From: CADEED01 sp043747835
GTDB lineage: Bacteria > Pseudomonadota > Gammaproteobacteria > Steroidobacterales > Steroidobacteraceae
Direction: 5' to 3'
Assembly: GCA_043747835.1 (NCBI GenBank)
Contig: JAYTOK010000148.1
Span: forward strand, 66,387 to 130,386
DNA length: 64,000 nt
The notes beneath the pieces were generated by a model that ran no database searches, was not told where the DNA came from, and worked only from the letters and a program-made list of their open reading frames with translations. Below, in pieces: positions 1-9,152 of the stretch. The position numbers and the translations under genes were made by a program. Position 1 is the first letter of the stretch. Every line of letters starts with the position of its first letter.

Positions 1-291
1 AACGTCGACGGTTACGAGATCGGCAAGCCGCTGTTCGAGTCGTGCGCGCTACCCAAACTACTGAACGCGGAGCCGAAGCGTCACGCGGGACCCGCGCTCG
101 TCGTGCAGATCGCGGCGAACGAGAAGACGCCCGAACGTGCCGACCTGGCCGCGCTCGCGGGGGCATACCCGGCCGGTACCGCGACTCGCGCGATCGAGCA
201 CCCGTTCTGGCGCGAGATCAAACCCTTCTACGGCCGTGCCGCGAACCTGCAGCGCGCCACGCAGGAGTGGCTGGAGATATCCCATGTCTGA
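1..291 (+). CDS. Alpha/beta hydrolase, exosortase-associated type 2-like (C-terminal part)
   Basis: The gene enters from the left edge, so only its last 96 codons are visible. They end in a stretch (FWREIKPFYGR, then LQRATQEWLE) that I recall from the hydrolase-2 family of exosortase-A gene clusters. The nucleophile region lies outside the window, so function rests on this tail and on context. The stop codon overlaps the start of the next hydrolase by 8 bases. That fits the known pairing of two different alpha/beta hydrolases in type-A exosortase loci. The family call is from memory and moderate; the reading frame itself is clear from the overlap and from codon use. Confidence 0.6.
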   Translation, partial: NVDGYEIGKPLFESCALPKLLNAEPKRHAGPALVVQIAANEKTPERADLAALAGAYPAGTATRAIEHPFWREIKPFYGRAANLQRATQEWLEISHV

Positions 292-1237
292 ACCGCGCGC
301 GGTGAGTTTCCCGAACCAGAAGGGGCAGAAGTTGTTCGGCACGCTGCATCTGCCGCCCGCGGGCGCGCCACAAAAACCCTGTGTGGTGCTGCTGTCGCCC
401 GGCGTGAAGATGCGCGTCGGGCCCGGTCGGCTCTACGTGCCGCTGACAGAGGCGCTGACCGCGCTCGGACACCCCGTTCTCCGCTTCGATTTCTTCGGCC
501 TCGGCGATTCGGAGGGCGAACTCAGCGAGACATTGCTCGCCGACATCTACAACCACATCGAAGTCGGCCGCTACGTCGACGACACGCTCGCCGCGCTCGC
601 GTGGCTGCGGTCGCAGGGGCACGCAAGTTTCCTGCTGGGCGGTCTGTGCGGCGGCGCCATCACGGCGCTGCTCGCGGCGAAACGCGACGCGGCGGTGATC
701 GGACTCATCTCGCTCGGCATGACCGTGACGCTCGCGAGCAATGCGGCGACGCCAGGCAAGTACCTCACCGCGAAGCAGCTCGACGGCAAACGCAACATGT
801 ATCTGCGCAACCTGCTCAAGCTGTCGTCGCTGTGGCGCTTCGTCACTTTCCGCAGCGACTACTCCACGATCTGGCATTCGATGAAGCGCCTGGTCGTGAA
901 GCCCAAGGCGAAACCCGTGGCGGCCGCGGCCGCCGGCACACCGGGGTTGCCGCCGGAGCAGAGGGGCAATGCGAACCCGTTGTTTCCGCCCGCGTACTTC
1001 GAGTTCCTGCAGCGCGGCGGCAAGGTGCTCATGCTGTTCAGCGAGAAGGACCGGTTGTGGTCCGAATACGAAGAGAAGTTCGAGGTGCCGTTCGCGGAGC
1101 GGCTCAAGCCGCTCGCGGGCAACATCGAGAAGCACGTGATCGCGAGCGCCAACCACGTGATGGCGCTCGCCGAGTGGCAGCGCGAGATGGTGGAGACGAC
1201 GCGGAAATGGCTCACGCGCACCTGGGCGTCGTCGTGA
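284..1237 (+). CDS. Alpha/beta hydrolase with Cys nucleophile elbow, exosortase-associated type 1-like
   Basis: A protein of 317 residues starting at ATG 284, which overlaps the stop of the upstream hydrolase. The fold signature is visible: an oxyanion segment (LLSPGVKMRVGPGR), the strand LRFDFFGLGDSEG, and a nucleophile elbow G-L-C-G-G in which Cys replaces the usual Ser. A later acidic position (FSEKDRLW) and the histidine in ANHVMALAEW could complete the triad. A Cys at this site is, as I recall, normal for the exosortase-A hydrolase-1 family, so I read it as a family trait and not as damage. The substrate is unknown. It probably acts in the cytoplasm on an intermediate of the PEP-CTERM-linked polysaccharide, because no signal peptide is visible. 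Confidence 0.75.
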   Translation: MSEPRAVSFPNQKGQKLFGTLHLPPAGAPQKPCVVLLSPGVKMRVGPGRLYVPLTEALTALGHPVLRFDFFGLGDSEGELSETLLADIYNHIEVGRYVDDTLAALAWLRSQGHASFLLGGLCGGAITALLAAKRDAAVIGLISLGMTVTLASNAATPGKYLTAKQLDGKRNMYLRNLLKLSSLWRFVTFRSDYSTIWHSMKRLVVKPKAKPVAAAAAGTPGLPPEQRGNANPLFPPAYFEFLQRGGKVLMLFSEKDRLWSEYEEKFEVPFAERLKPLAGNIEKHVIASANHVMALAEWQREMVETTRKWLTRTWASS

Positions 1238-1722
1238 GCGAGCCCGCGACGCCGTTCGATTCCGCGAAGGCATTCGAAGGGAAGCTCGATCACGTCTGCC
1301 TCGCGGTGCGCAAGCTCGCGCCCGCGGTGGCGATGCTCGAACGCACGCTCGGCTACAAGCCGCGCACGGCTCCCGTCGAGAACACTCGCCAGAAAGTCGT
1401 CGTTCAGTTCCTGAGCCGTCCGGGCTCGATCGACATCAAGCTCATCGAGCCCGCGTCGCTCGATTCGCCACTCGTCGACTTCATCAAGAAGGGAGGCGGT
1501 GGTCTGCACCATCTGGCGTTTCGCACGGAGTCGGTCGAGGCGGCCTGCGAGGATTTGAAATCCCGCGGCGCGCGCATCGTGACCGCGCCGGAGCCGGGCG
1601 AGGCGTTCGACGAGACGCCGATCGCGTTCGCGTTCCTCGGGATGGGATTGAACGTCGAGCTCATCGAAACCGATGAGCGACGTTCGGAACTAAGCGCCGA
1701 AGGCCTGCCGCCAAATCCTTAG
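1234..1722 (+). CDS. VOC (glyoxalase/bleomycin-resistance) family protein
   Basis: A vicinal-oxygen-chelate protein of about 162 residues. It opens with LDHVCLAVRKL, has a mid-protein LHHLAFRTESVEAA, and ends with LNVELIE, the pattern that supplies the H/H/E metal ligands of methylmalonyl-CoA-epimerase-like VOC proteins. I chose GTG 1234 because it overlaps the hydrolase stop (GTGA); an in-frame ATG at 1207 would add nine residues. It is the last gene of the three-gene hydrolase/VOC run and its end overlaps the convergent amidotransferase gene by 33 bases. The spacing of the motifs suggests a lyase or epimerase acting on a CoA- or carrier-bound substrate, but the reaction cannot be named from sequence. 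Confidence 0.7.
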   Translation: MSEPATPFDSAKAFEGKLDHVCLAVRKLAPAVAMLERTLGYKPRTAPVENTRQKVVVQFLSRPGSIDIKLIEPASLDSPLVDFIKKGGGGLHHLAFRTESVEAACEDLKSRGARIVTAPEPGEAFDETPIAFAFLGMGLNVELIETDERRSELSAEGLPPNP

Positions 1723-3537
1723 ATTGACAACGCTCCAGAGCATCTCGCTGTAATCCGCCCGGCCCGCCCGGTGATCCGCGATCACCGTCCGCAGGTGGCT
1801 CGCGTCCATGAGCTCGCCGATCGCCGTACTGTTCGCGGCTTCGTCCAGTAGTTTGCCCATCGGGCCCGAACCCGCGAACCAGTTCTTGAGCGGCACGCCG
1901 AACCCGGATTTGCGCCGGTGCACGATCTCGGCCGGCAGGTAGCGCAGCGCGACTTCCTTGAGCACGCGCTTGCGGTGCCGCAGCGTCTGGCGATAGTCGC
2001 GCGGCAGGCCGCGCGCGAAGTCGATCACCTCGTTGTCGAGGAAGGGCACGCGCGACTCGATGCTCGTGGCCATGCTCATCTTGTCCTGACGATTCAGGAT
2101 CGAGACCAGGTACGTCTGGAAGTCGAGCTCGGCGAGCGCGCTCACTTCGTCGAGGCCGCGCGCCCGCGCATCGCGGATGCAGTCGAGGCGGAATTCGAGC
2201 GGCATGTCGCCACGGCGCCCGAGCAGGCGGCGCGCGAGCGCGGGATCCACGCCCGTGCAGTTGTAGAGCAAAACATCGTCGCGGTCGCGGCCGGCGAACG
2301 CCGCGAGCTTGCGCATGCGGTGATCGGGCGCGGCCTTCAGCAGCGCGAGCAGCGTGCCGCGCAGCGCACCCGGCAGTTTCACGAACGGTTCGAGCAGCCG
2401 CGGGATGTAGTAGCGCGGATAGCCACCGAACAATTCGTCGGCGCCTTCGCCCGTGAGCACGACGGTCACGTGTTGGCGCGCGAGCTTGCTGATCGCGTAG
2501 ATGTGCACGGAGTTCGCGAAGTTGAGCGGCAGATCGTGGTGCTCGATGAGCTTCGGCAGAAGTCCTGCGAACTCCGACTCGTCGATCTTGAGTTCGTGGT
2601 GGGTCGAACCCGCGGCCTTCGAGGCCATGCGCGCATACACGCTCTCGTCGAAGTCCGCTTCGTGGAAGCCGACCGAGAACGTGTTGATCGCGCGCGACAT
2701 GTGGCGCGACGCGATGACGGTAGTCAGGCTCGAGTCGATGCCGCCTGAGCAGAACGTGCCCAGCGGCACGTCGGACATGAGCTGGCGCTTCACGGCGCGA
2801 TTGAGCAGCGCGTCGAGCGCGTCCGTCGCTTCGGCGAACGTGCCCGTGAACTTCGGCGGCTGCGAGCGAACCGTCCAGTATTGGCGCGGCGCTTCCGCGC
2901 GGCCTTCCCGAACGACCATCGTGTTGCCGGGCGGCAGCACTTCGATGCCCGCGAAGAGGTTTTCGTTGCCGGCGACCTGGCGGAACACGAGGAACTCGGC
3001 GAGACGCTTCTCGTTGATCGCGGGCGTCACGAAACCGGAATGGAACAGCGCCTTGATCTCGGAGGCGAACGCGATGCCTTGCGAGGTCCGCGCGAGGTAC
3101 AGCGGTTTGATGCCCGCGCGATCGCGCGCGAGCAGTAGGCGGCGCTCGAGCTTGTCCCAGATTGCATACGCGAAGATGCCGTTCAGACGCTCGACCGCCG
3201 AGTCTCCGTCGGCGACGTGCAGACGCAGGATGACTTCCGTGTCCGACTGGCTCGTGAACCTGACGCCGCGCGCTTCGAGACCGGCGCGCAATTCTGGGTA
3301 GTTGTAGATCTCGCCGTTGTAGACGATCGCATAACGGCCGTCCTCGGTGAACTTCGGCTGATGACCGCCGGGCGACAAATCGATGATCGACAGTCGACGT
3401 TGCGCCAGGCCCAGCGGCCCATCGGTCATCTGGCCAGCGTCGTCGGGGCCGCGATGCGTGAGCGCATCGCGCATCCGCGTCAGACGGTCCGCATCGCAAC
3501 TTTCATGCGTCCGGAAGACGCCGACGATTCCGCACAT
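1690..3537 (-). CDS. asnB: Asparagine synthase (glutamine-hydrolysing)/amidotransferase
   Basis: This 615-residue protein has the two-domain architecture of class II amidotransferases. It begins MCGIVGVF, so Cys2 is the glutaminase nucleophile. The C-terminal half carries the ATP-pyrophosphatase loop CSGGIDSS. Length and organisation match both housekeeping AsnB and the amidotransferases found in exosortase-A loci. It is the last gene of the minus-strand run glycosyltransferase, PaaK-like ligase, amidotransferase, 12 bases after the ligase stop. That position argues for amidation of a sugar or acyl acid in the polysaccharide pathway over general asparagine supply, though both remain possible. 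Confidence 0.85.
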   Translation of the reverse strand: MCGIVGVFRTHESCDADRLTRMRDALTHRGPDDAGQMTDGPLGLAQRRLSIIDLSPGGHQPKFTEDGRYAIVYNGEIYNYPELRAGLEARGVRFTSQSDTEVILRLHVADGDSAVERLNGIFAYAIWDKLERRLLLARDRAGIKPLYLARTSQGIAFASEIKALFHSGFVTPAINEKRLAEFLVFRQVAGNENLFAGIEVLPPGNTMVVREGRAEAPRQYWTVRSQPPKFTGTFAEATDALDALLNRAVKRQLMSDVPLGTFCSGGIDSSLTTVIASRHMSRAINTFSVGFHEADFDESVYARMASKAAGSTHHELKIDESEFAGLLPKLIEHHDLPLNFANSVHIYAISKLARQHVTVVLTGEGADELFGGYPRYYIPRLLEPFVKLPGALRGTLLALLKAAPDHRMRKLAAFAGRDRDDVLLYNCTGVDPALARRLLGRRGDMPLEFRLDCIRDARARGLDEVSALAELDFQTYLVSILNRQDKMSMATSIESRVPFLDNEVIDFARGLPRDYRQTLRHRKRVLKEVALRYLPAEIVHRRKSGFGVPLKNWFAGSGPMGKLLDEAANSTAIGELMDASHLRTVIADHRAGRADYSEMLWSVVNLRIWRQAFGA

Positions 3538-3549
3538 CCGTTGAAGTCC

Positions 3550-4956
3550 TCAGAGTCCCGTATCGATTTCCGAAATCACCCACTTGAACTTGCCGCGCTT
3601 GGTGCGCGGCATCTCCTTCACGAGCTCGATTTCTATGCGCATGTCGTCGCCGACGCGCGCCTTGAGATCGCGAATGAGCTGTTCACCGTGTTTGGGTGAG
3701 TATTCTGGCCGCGGGATCAGACGGATGAGCAGCCGATCGAGATGCGTCTGCACGAGTTGTGACGCTTCTATCGAATCGAGCGGCTTGAAGGGGTGGGTGA
3801 GCACGGAGGGCGGGATCAGGCGACCGTCCTTCAGGCGCAGCAGGTCCTCCGCCTTCGTCGACACATCCTCCATGAGGGGCAGGGGGCGTCCGCAGGTGCA
3901 GAGGCCGACCTTGCGCGCCGTACGGTCCGTGGTGCGGTAGCGGATCATCGGCATGCCGAGGTTGTGCAGCGACGTGCCCGTCATGAGGCCTTCGGTACCG
4001 TCGGGCACGGGCTGGTTCGCGTCGTCCAGGAATTCGGTGACGCCGTATTCCTCGCAGAGATGGTGGCCCGAATGCTTGTCGCACTCGACGGCGAAGACCA
4101 CGCGTTCGGCGGCGGCGTAGTAGTCGAACAACCGCGTCTGGAAAGCTTCCTCGATGGCTTCGCGCTGGAAGTCGTACAGCGTCTCCGACGAGGTGACCGC
4201 GGCCTTCAGCGGCAGCTTCTCGCCGCGTTTGAGCAAGACTTTCGCGAGCACGTAGAGCGACGATGGATACCCATCGATGACCTGCGGCTGGAATTCACGC
4301 AGCTTCGCGAAGTAGTGAGTCAGGTTGTCGGGCGTCAGGTGGAAGCTCGACATCAGCAACTGGTTCTGGTGGCGATTGAAGCGCCAGAACGGCGGCTTCT
4401 TCTGGGTGAGCGGCACGATCACGTTGCCGCGCACGACTGCCGCGCGATCGCCGCCTTCGCCCAACTTGAGATTCGCCCACTCGTACTGCCGGTCCATGAC
4501 CGCGTAGTTCATCGCGACCATGCCGGGGTCGTAGTACACGGAGAGCGGCGAGCCCGTGGTTCCGCTGGTGTGGCCGTGCGTGAGCGACCGATCTTCAGGT
4601 CTGCGCGATTTCAGATCCTCCGCGCGGTGCTTGATCGTGTCGCGCTCGAGCACGGGCAGCTTCGTGAGATCCTCCCGGCCTCGAAAGTTCTCGACATCTA
4701 CTCCGTGTCTGTCGAAGACTTCGCGGTAGTAAGGCGTGTGGTCGTAAGCGTGGCGCACGATCGCGCGCAGCCGCTCGTCCTGGTACGCGCCCATCTTTTC
4801 CGCGTCCCACCACTGGCTCTCGGCGAGCAGGGCCTTGAATTCGGGGAAGCGTCCGCCGTAGCGCGCGCGGCCGAGATTCGCGCTGAACGCGCTGACCAGC
4901 CACTCCTGCATGGCGACGGGCGTCAGGTCGTAGAGGCGCTTGAGTAGCGCGTTCAC
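3550..4956 (-). CDS. Phenylacetate-CoA ligase (PaaK/CapK)-like adenylating enzyme
   Basis: A protein of 468 residues of the PaaK/CapK branch of adenylate-forming enzymes. The ATP loop appears as LTHGHTSGTTGSPLSVYYD and a later MIRYRTTDRT motif is typical of the fold. CapK-like relatives are common in polysaccharide clusters, where they are thought to activate an acid for transfer onto the glycan. I place the start at GTG 4956 because it overlaps the glycosyltransferase stop (GTGA); an ATG 51 bases upstream lies inside that gene. Paired with the amidotransferase downstream it could activate a carboxylate for amide formation; this is inference. Confidence 0.75.
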   Translation of the reverse strand: MNALLKRLYDLTPVAMQEWLVSAFSANLGRARYGGRFPEFKALLAESQWWDAEKMGAYQDERLRAIVRHAYDHTPYYREVFDRHGVDVENFRGREDLTKLPVLERDTIKHRAEDLKSRRPEDRSLTHGHTSGTTGSPLSVYYDPGMVAMNYAVMDRQYEWANLKLGEGGDRAAVVRGNVIVPLTQKKPPFWRFNRHQNQLLMSSFHLTPDNLTHYFAKLREFQPQVIDGYPSSLYVLAKVLLKRGEKLPLKAAVTSSETLYDFQREAIEEAFQTRLFDYYAAAERVVFAVECDKHSGHHLCEEYGVTEFLDDANQPVPDGTEGLMTGTSLHNLGMPMIRYRTTDRTARKVGLCTCGRPLPLMEDVSTKAEDLLRLKDGRLIPPSVLTHPFKPLDSIEASQLVQTHLDRLLIRLIPRPEYSPKHGEQLIRDLKARVGDDMRIEIELVKEMPRTKRGKFKWVISEIDTGL

Positions 4957-6167
4957 GTGATCACCTTGCGGTATTCGTCGGCCAAGCGTTTCCCGAGCTT
5001 GCGCCACGCGTACGTCTCTTCGGCGCGGGCGCGAGCCGCGGCGCCGAGACGCGCGCGCTCGGCCGGATCGCGTAACAGTCGCGCCGTTGCGGCGGCGAAC
5101 TCGGCCGGATCGTCCGCGAGGATGAAGTGTTTGCCGTTCTCGCCCTCGATGCCTTCGGCGCCGAGTGTGGTCGCGACGATCGCCTTGCCCTGGGCCATCG
5201 CGTCGACCATCTTGAGGCGGGTGCCACCGCCGACGCGCAGCGGGACGACATAGACGCCCGTGCGTGCCACCCAGGGCCGCACGTCGTCGACGAAGCCCAG
5301 CGCGAGCACGGTCGGATCTTTCGCCGCCGCGGCCACGAGCTTCTCGCTCGGGCGCTGGCCGATCGCGAAGAACTTCGTTTCGGGCACGAGCGTCTTGAGA
5401 CGCGGCCAGATGTCATCGAGGAACCAGTCGACCGCGTCGCGGTTCGCGAACATGTTCATGCCGCCGGTGTACGCGACGGCGGTCTCCGCGCCGTCACGCG
5501 CGGTGAAATAATCCGTGTCGACGCCGTTCGGGATCGCGGCGGTGTGCGCGCCGGGGCAGAGCCGCTGCAGCGTAACGCCGTCCGCCTCGGACACGACGAT
5601 GTTGAGAGGAAAGCTCTCCGCGTACTTCTTCTCGAAGTCGACGAGCTTGCGTGTCTGCGAGGCAACGTACCAACGCGCGATCGCGCTCGTCTCGAAATCC
5701 GCGCGGCGCGCCATGAGCTGCGATTCGATGTTGTGGTGTGCGAGAACGCAGGGGACGCGCCCGCAGAACTCGCGGTACGGCGCGAGCGCGATCGTGTCGA
5801 GGTGCACGAGGTCGGGCGGGTTCGGCCCGTTGCAAAGCTCGGTCAGGCGTCGCGCGAGCGCGGCGTCGCGGTGCGCGAGCTCGCTGAACGGCTTCGGATA
5901 CACCGCGCCGGCGGCGAATGCGACGAGCTTGTGCAGCTTCGATTTCTTGGGCCAGAGATCGAAGTACTCGAGTTGTTTGCAGAACTTGCCGAGCTCGACG
6001 CGGCTGCGCTCGACGGGCTCGCCGCTCGGCAGCTCGTCCGGGTGATGGAACGCCAGCAGGTGCACGTCGTGCTCCCGGCCGAGCTCGCGCAGCAGGTTGA
6101 AGCCGCGCTGCAGGACGCCGCCATGCGGCGGGTAGGGCACGATCTGCGTGACGAAGAGGATGCGCAT
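4953..6167 (-). CDS. Glycosyltransferase, GT4-type (PEP-CTERM/EPS locus)
   Basis: A 404-residue GT-B glycosyltransferase. The N-terminus MRILFVTQIVPYPPHGG is the usual acceptor-domain start of EPS-associated GT4 enzymes. The donor half contains GFVDDVRPW and VVPLRVGGGTRLKMVDAMA, the loop that binds the nucleotide sugar, followed by GKAIVATTLGAEGIE. No membrane segment is visible, so it should act at the cytoplasmic face on a lipid-linked glycan. It is the first gene of the minus-strand operon and is transcribed divergently from the SGNH esterase. It resembles the sugar transferases that accompany exosortase systems, but donor and acceptor are unknown. Confidence 0.85.
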   Translation of the reverse strand: MRILFVTQIVPYPPHGGVLQRGFNLLRELGREHDVHLLAFHHPDELPSGEPVERSRVELGKFCKQLEYFDLWPKKSKLHKLVAFAAGAVYPKPFSELAHRDAALARRLTELCNGPNPPDLVHLDTIALAPYREFCGRVPCVLAHHNIESQLMARRADFETSAIARWYVASQTRKLVDFEKKYAESFPLNIVVSEADGVTLQRLCPGAHTAAIPNGVDTDYFTARDGAETAVAYTGGMNMFANRDAVDWFLDDIWPRLKTLVPETKFFAIGQRPSEKLVAAAAKDPTVLALGFVDDVRPWVARTGVYVVPLRVGGGTRLKMVDAMAQGKAIVATTLGAEGIEGENGKHFILADDPAEFAAATARLLRDPAERARLGAAARARAEETYAWRKLGKRLADEYRKVIT

Positions 6168-6265
6168 CAGGGGAGGCGCGCGGCTTTCGCGAAGGAAGTA
6201 TATTTCCCGCCATCCCGGCCATTCCGGTCATCCAGACAATCGCCATTCTGAGTGCAGGAGATGTG

Positions 6266-6934
6266 ATGCATGCGATTCGTTGTTTCTTGGGCGTCGTATT
6301 CTGCGCCCTGGCGGCCACGACCGTGAGCGCCGCGCCCTCTGATCCGGTGCTCGCCATCGCAGGCGCCTCGTACTCGAAGGACTGGAAGACCCCGCCGTTT
6401 CCCGGCTACCGCGTGATCAACACCGGCAGGGGCGGCGACGAAACCCAGCAGGTACTCGCCCGATTCGACGAGGTGCTGGCGGCCAAGCCCGCCACCGTCA
6501 TCCTCTGGGGTCACATCAACAACATCCACCGCGCGCGCGCGGGGCAGATGGAAGCCGCGAAGGAGCGGGCCCGCGCTAACTATCGCGAGATGGTCGCGCT
6601 TGCGAAAGCCAACGGCATCGCCCCGATCATCGCGACCGAAGTCACGTTGAGCGAGGCGGTCGGATTCATGAACCGCCTTGCCGCGTTCGTCGGCGGACTG
6701 CGCGGCAAGGAAGGCTATGCCGCGCGCGTCAATCGCGAGGTGCGCGCCGTCAATGATTGGCTGCGCGGTTTCGCGCGCGAGCAGAACCTCAAGGTGCTCG
6801 ACCTCGAGCGCGTGCTCGACGATGGCGACGGGTTCCGCAAGACGGAGTACACGACCGACGACGGGACGCACATCAGCGAAGCGGGCTACGCCGCGCTCAC
6901 GCGCTACGCGATCACCGAGCTGGCTCGCCGCTGA
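6266..6934 (+). CDS. Exported SGNH/GDSL hydrolase
   Basis: A secreted SGNH hydrolase of 222 residues. The start at ATG 6266 follows a GGAG ribosome site five bases upstream. A Sec signal is obvious (IRCFLGVVFCALAATTVSA, cut before APSD). Block I reads GASYSKDW (Ala in place of Asp in GDS), the glycine block is NTGRGGDET, the asparagine block WGHINNI, and the final block DGTHISEAGY supplies the Asp-His pair. It is therefore probably an active periplasmic esterase or acyltransferase. Beside a polysaccharide operon with an MBOAT-SGNH acyltransferase, it could remove or edit acyl groups on the glycan; this is inference. Confidence 0.8.
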   Translation: MHAIRCFLGVVFCALAATTVSAAPSDPVLAIAGASYSKDWKTPPFPGYRVINTGRGGDETQQVLARFDEVLAAKPATVILWGHINNIHRARAGQMEAAKERARANYREMVALAKANGIAPIIATEVTLSEAVGFMNRLAAFVGGLRGKEGYAARVNREVRAVNDWLRGFAREQNLKVLDLERVLDDGDGFRKTEYTTDDGTHISEAGYAALTRYAITELARR

Positions 6935-6940
6935 CAAGGA

Positions 6941-8968
6941 TCAGCCGCCGCGCGGTACGCGGGCCGGTCCCGCCGCGCCGATGACTCGCTGCGAGATGGC
7001 CGGGTCGTAACGCTCGGACTTGAAGGCCGCGTACACGTCGAGCGCCGGTGCTTTGGGCTTCAGTACTTTCTGCAGACCGATCGCGAACCAGCTCAAGAGC
7101 TTCAACAACCAGAACGGCAGCCAGAAGAAACGCAGTTCCGGGCGCGTGGCCTTCATGTGGTCGGCGAGTTGGCCACGCGACGTGGCCGGGACCTCGACGA
7201 GGTTCACGCAGCGCGGCGCCGTTTCGAATTCATCCGCGTACCAGCGGATGACGCGAGCGGCGGTCTGCGTGTCGAGCACGGAGAGCGCGTTGCCGCGCGA
7301 GCCCATGCCGATGAACGTCTTCGCGATGTCGCGACCCAAACGGCCGGGAGGCGTGTAGTCCGAGAAATCGACGAGCGGCCCCAAGCGCACGGTGCGGACT
7401 TCGACGGTGCCTTTCTTCGCGCGTTCGTCGGCCAGGCATTCCGCCTCGGCCTTCGCCCAGACATACGGGCCGCGTCCGAGATTGCCGCGATCGACCACCG
7501 AATCCTCGCGCTGCACCGACGGGCCGGCCTTGAGCACGGCGACGCTGCCGATGTTGATGAGCTTCTTCACGCCCGCGGCTTCCATCGTGTCGAGCAGTTT
7601 GGTCATTGCCACGACGGTATTGCGCTCGTGCGCTTGCTGGTTGCCGGCGGTCTCCGCCGCGCAATGCGCGACGACCGAAACGCCGGCGAGCAGCGCCGGA
7701 TCGATTCCGCGGCCGAGATCGGCTTCGACGTATTCGATGCCTGGCACGCGCGAACGCGCGGCCGGCGTGCGGCGCACGGCGGCACGCACGTGCCAGCCGT
7801 CGTTGCGCAGTTCTTCGAGTACGCGCTTGCCGAGAAATCCGGAGCCGCCCGTCACGAAGACGGTGCCGCGCGCCGGATCCGGCGGCGGAACCTTTGCAGT
7901 CGCTTCTTCGAATTTCTTGCGCGCGAGTTCCTCCGCGCGCGACTCGGCCGCCGCGAGCTTTGCCGCGATCTGCTCGCAGATCGTCACGGTGTTCATGATG
8001 TTGCGGCGGGAGAGCGGCGGCGGCGCGCTTGCATCGCGCACGCTCGCATAGAGAAGAGCCAGCAACTCGCCCAGGCCGGGGTAGCTCTTCTGGCGGCGGA
8101 ACAGCAGGCGGAAGACGCCCGCGTAGCTGCCCCAGTATTTCTGCCAGGCGGTGCTGAACGGTTTGAGCACGACCGCGGGCGCGGATGCGCCCGGGCCGAG
8201 CGAAGTCACGACGTCGCCCAGGATGAAGTCCGCGGTCACGGAGCCGTTCACGCCGACGACACGCAGATAGGATTCCACGGGACGCGCGCGCAGGCTGACG
8301 ATCAGCGTCGCCAGCGTGCCGCCGCTGCGGATCACTGCGCGCACTTCGCCTTCGGGCGCGACGTCGAGCGCCGTGAGCTCAGGCTGCGCATTGGGGTCGC
8401 GCTCGAGCGCGCTCAGCATCAGATAGACGGGGTGCGGCAGGATGTCGATGAGCTGATCGATCGCCGACAACGGCGTGCCGCCATCGGGGCGGCGCCTCAC
8501 CGGCTTGAACGAGAAGTAGCTCTCGACGTGGATGAGGTCGCCGATCTTCGGCAGAAAGGTCTGGTAGTGCTGGCCGGCGCGCTGGAAGAGCACCTGGTGC
8601 GCCGAGCACACGCGCAGGTTCTTCGACTCCGCGAGATCGATGAGCTCGGCCGCCTCGCGCGCCGTCGGCGCGAAGGGCTTCTCGACGTAGACGCTCGCGC
8701 CATTCGACAAACAAAGTTTCGCGAGGTCGAAGTGCGTGTGCGGGGGCGACACGATGTGCACGACTTCGGGCTTGGCGTTTGCGAGAAGCTCTTCCGGACT
8801 TTTGTAGCCGTCGACATCCGCGCCGAAGCGCTCCTTGATTTCTTCGGCCGACAGGAACGGATCGCCGACCGCGACGAAACGCGCCTGCGGCTGCAGACGG
8901 ATGGCCGTCGCATGCTGCTGTGCCATGCGGCCTCCGCCCAGGATAGCCACGCGCAATTCCTTCGTCAT
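6941..8968 (-). CDS. Gfo/Idh/MocA oxidoreductase fused to an NAD-dependent epimerase/dehydratase (SDR)
   Basis: A single 675-residue frame joins two Rossmann enzymes. Residues about 5-340 form a Gfo/Idh/MocA sugar oxidoreductase: the cofactor loop VAILGGGRMAQQHA and the catalytic-lysine motif VYVEKPFAP are both present. Residues about 365-640 form an extended SDR: FVTGGSGFLGKRV and the YVWAK (YxxxK) catalytic pair. A hydrophobic stretch (FFWLPFWLLKLLSWFAIGL) near the end may dock to the membrane. I start at ATG 8968, preceded by GGAG; longer frames run into the divergent promoter. It probably performs two steps on one nucleotide sugar. It is divergent from the acyl-transfer operon, so the two may share regulation. 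Confidence 0.8.
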   Translation of the reverse strand: MTKELRVAILGGGRMAQQHATAIRLQPQARFVAVGDPFLSAEEIKERFGADVDGYKSPEELLANAKPEVVHIVSPPHTHFDLAKLCLSNGASVYVEKPFAPTAREAAELIDLAESKNLRVCSAHQVLFQRAGQHYQTFLPKIGDLIHVESYFSFKPVRRRPDGGTPLSAIDQLIDILPHPVYLMLSALERDPNAQPELTALDVAPEGEVRAVIRSGGTLATLIVSLRARPVESYLRVVGVNGSVTADFILGDVVTSLGPGASAPAVVLKPFSTAWQKYWGSYAGVFRLLFRRQKSYPGLGELLALLYASVRDASAPPPLSRRNIMNTVTICEQIAAKLAAAESRAEELARKKFEEATAKVPPPDPARGTVFVTGGSGFLGKRVLEELRNDGWHVRAAVRRTPAARSRVPGIEYVEADLGRGIDPALLAGVSVVAHCAAETAGNQQAHERNTVVAMTKLLDTMEAAGVKKLINIGSVAVLKAGPSVQREDSVVDRGNLGRGPYVWAKAEAECLADERAKKGTVEVRTVRLGPLVDFSDYTPPGRLGRDIAKTFIGMGSRGNALSVLDTQTAARVIRWYADEFETAPRCVNLVEVPATSRGQLADHMKATRPELRFFWLPFWLLKLLSWFAIGLQKVLKPKAPALDVYAAFKSERYDPAISQRVIGAAGPARVPRGG

Positions 8969-9152
8969 GAGACTCCGACCGGTCAAAAAAGGGCGCGTAG
9001 TGTACTCGGACTCCCAAGCCCAATTGGGGTCGGGGAAATGAGAGTCAGCGCACGATATGAACCAGTTCCGGTCGGGATAGAATCCCGGCGCCGCGGCCGA
9101 ACTGGGAAGATCCGCCCCGCGCTTCGCATTCCAGACCTGGGTAAAGGATTCC
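8969..9152. promoter_or_regulatory. Divergent intergenic region before the acyl-transfer operon
   Basis: This 184-base gap separates the Gfo/Idh-SDR gene (minus) from the dehydrogenase-led operon (plus) and must hold promoters for both. A possible -10 hexamer TAGAAT lies at about 9077-9082 for the plus direction, without a convincing -35. The AAGGA just before GTG 9153 is the ribosome site. No clear operator palindrome was seen. Confidence 0.35.
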
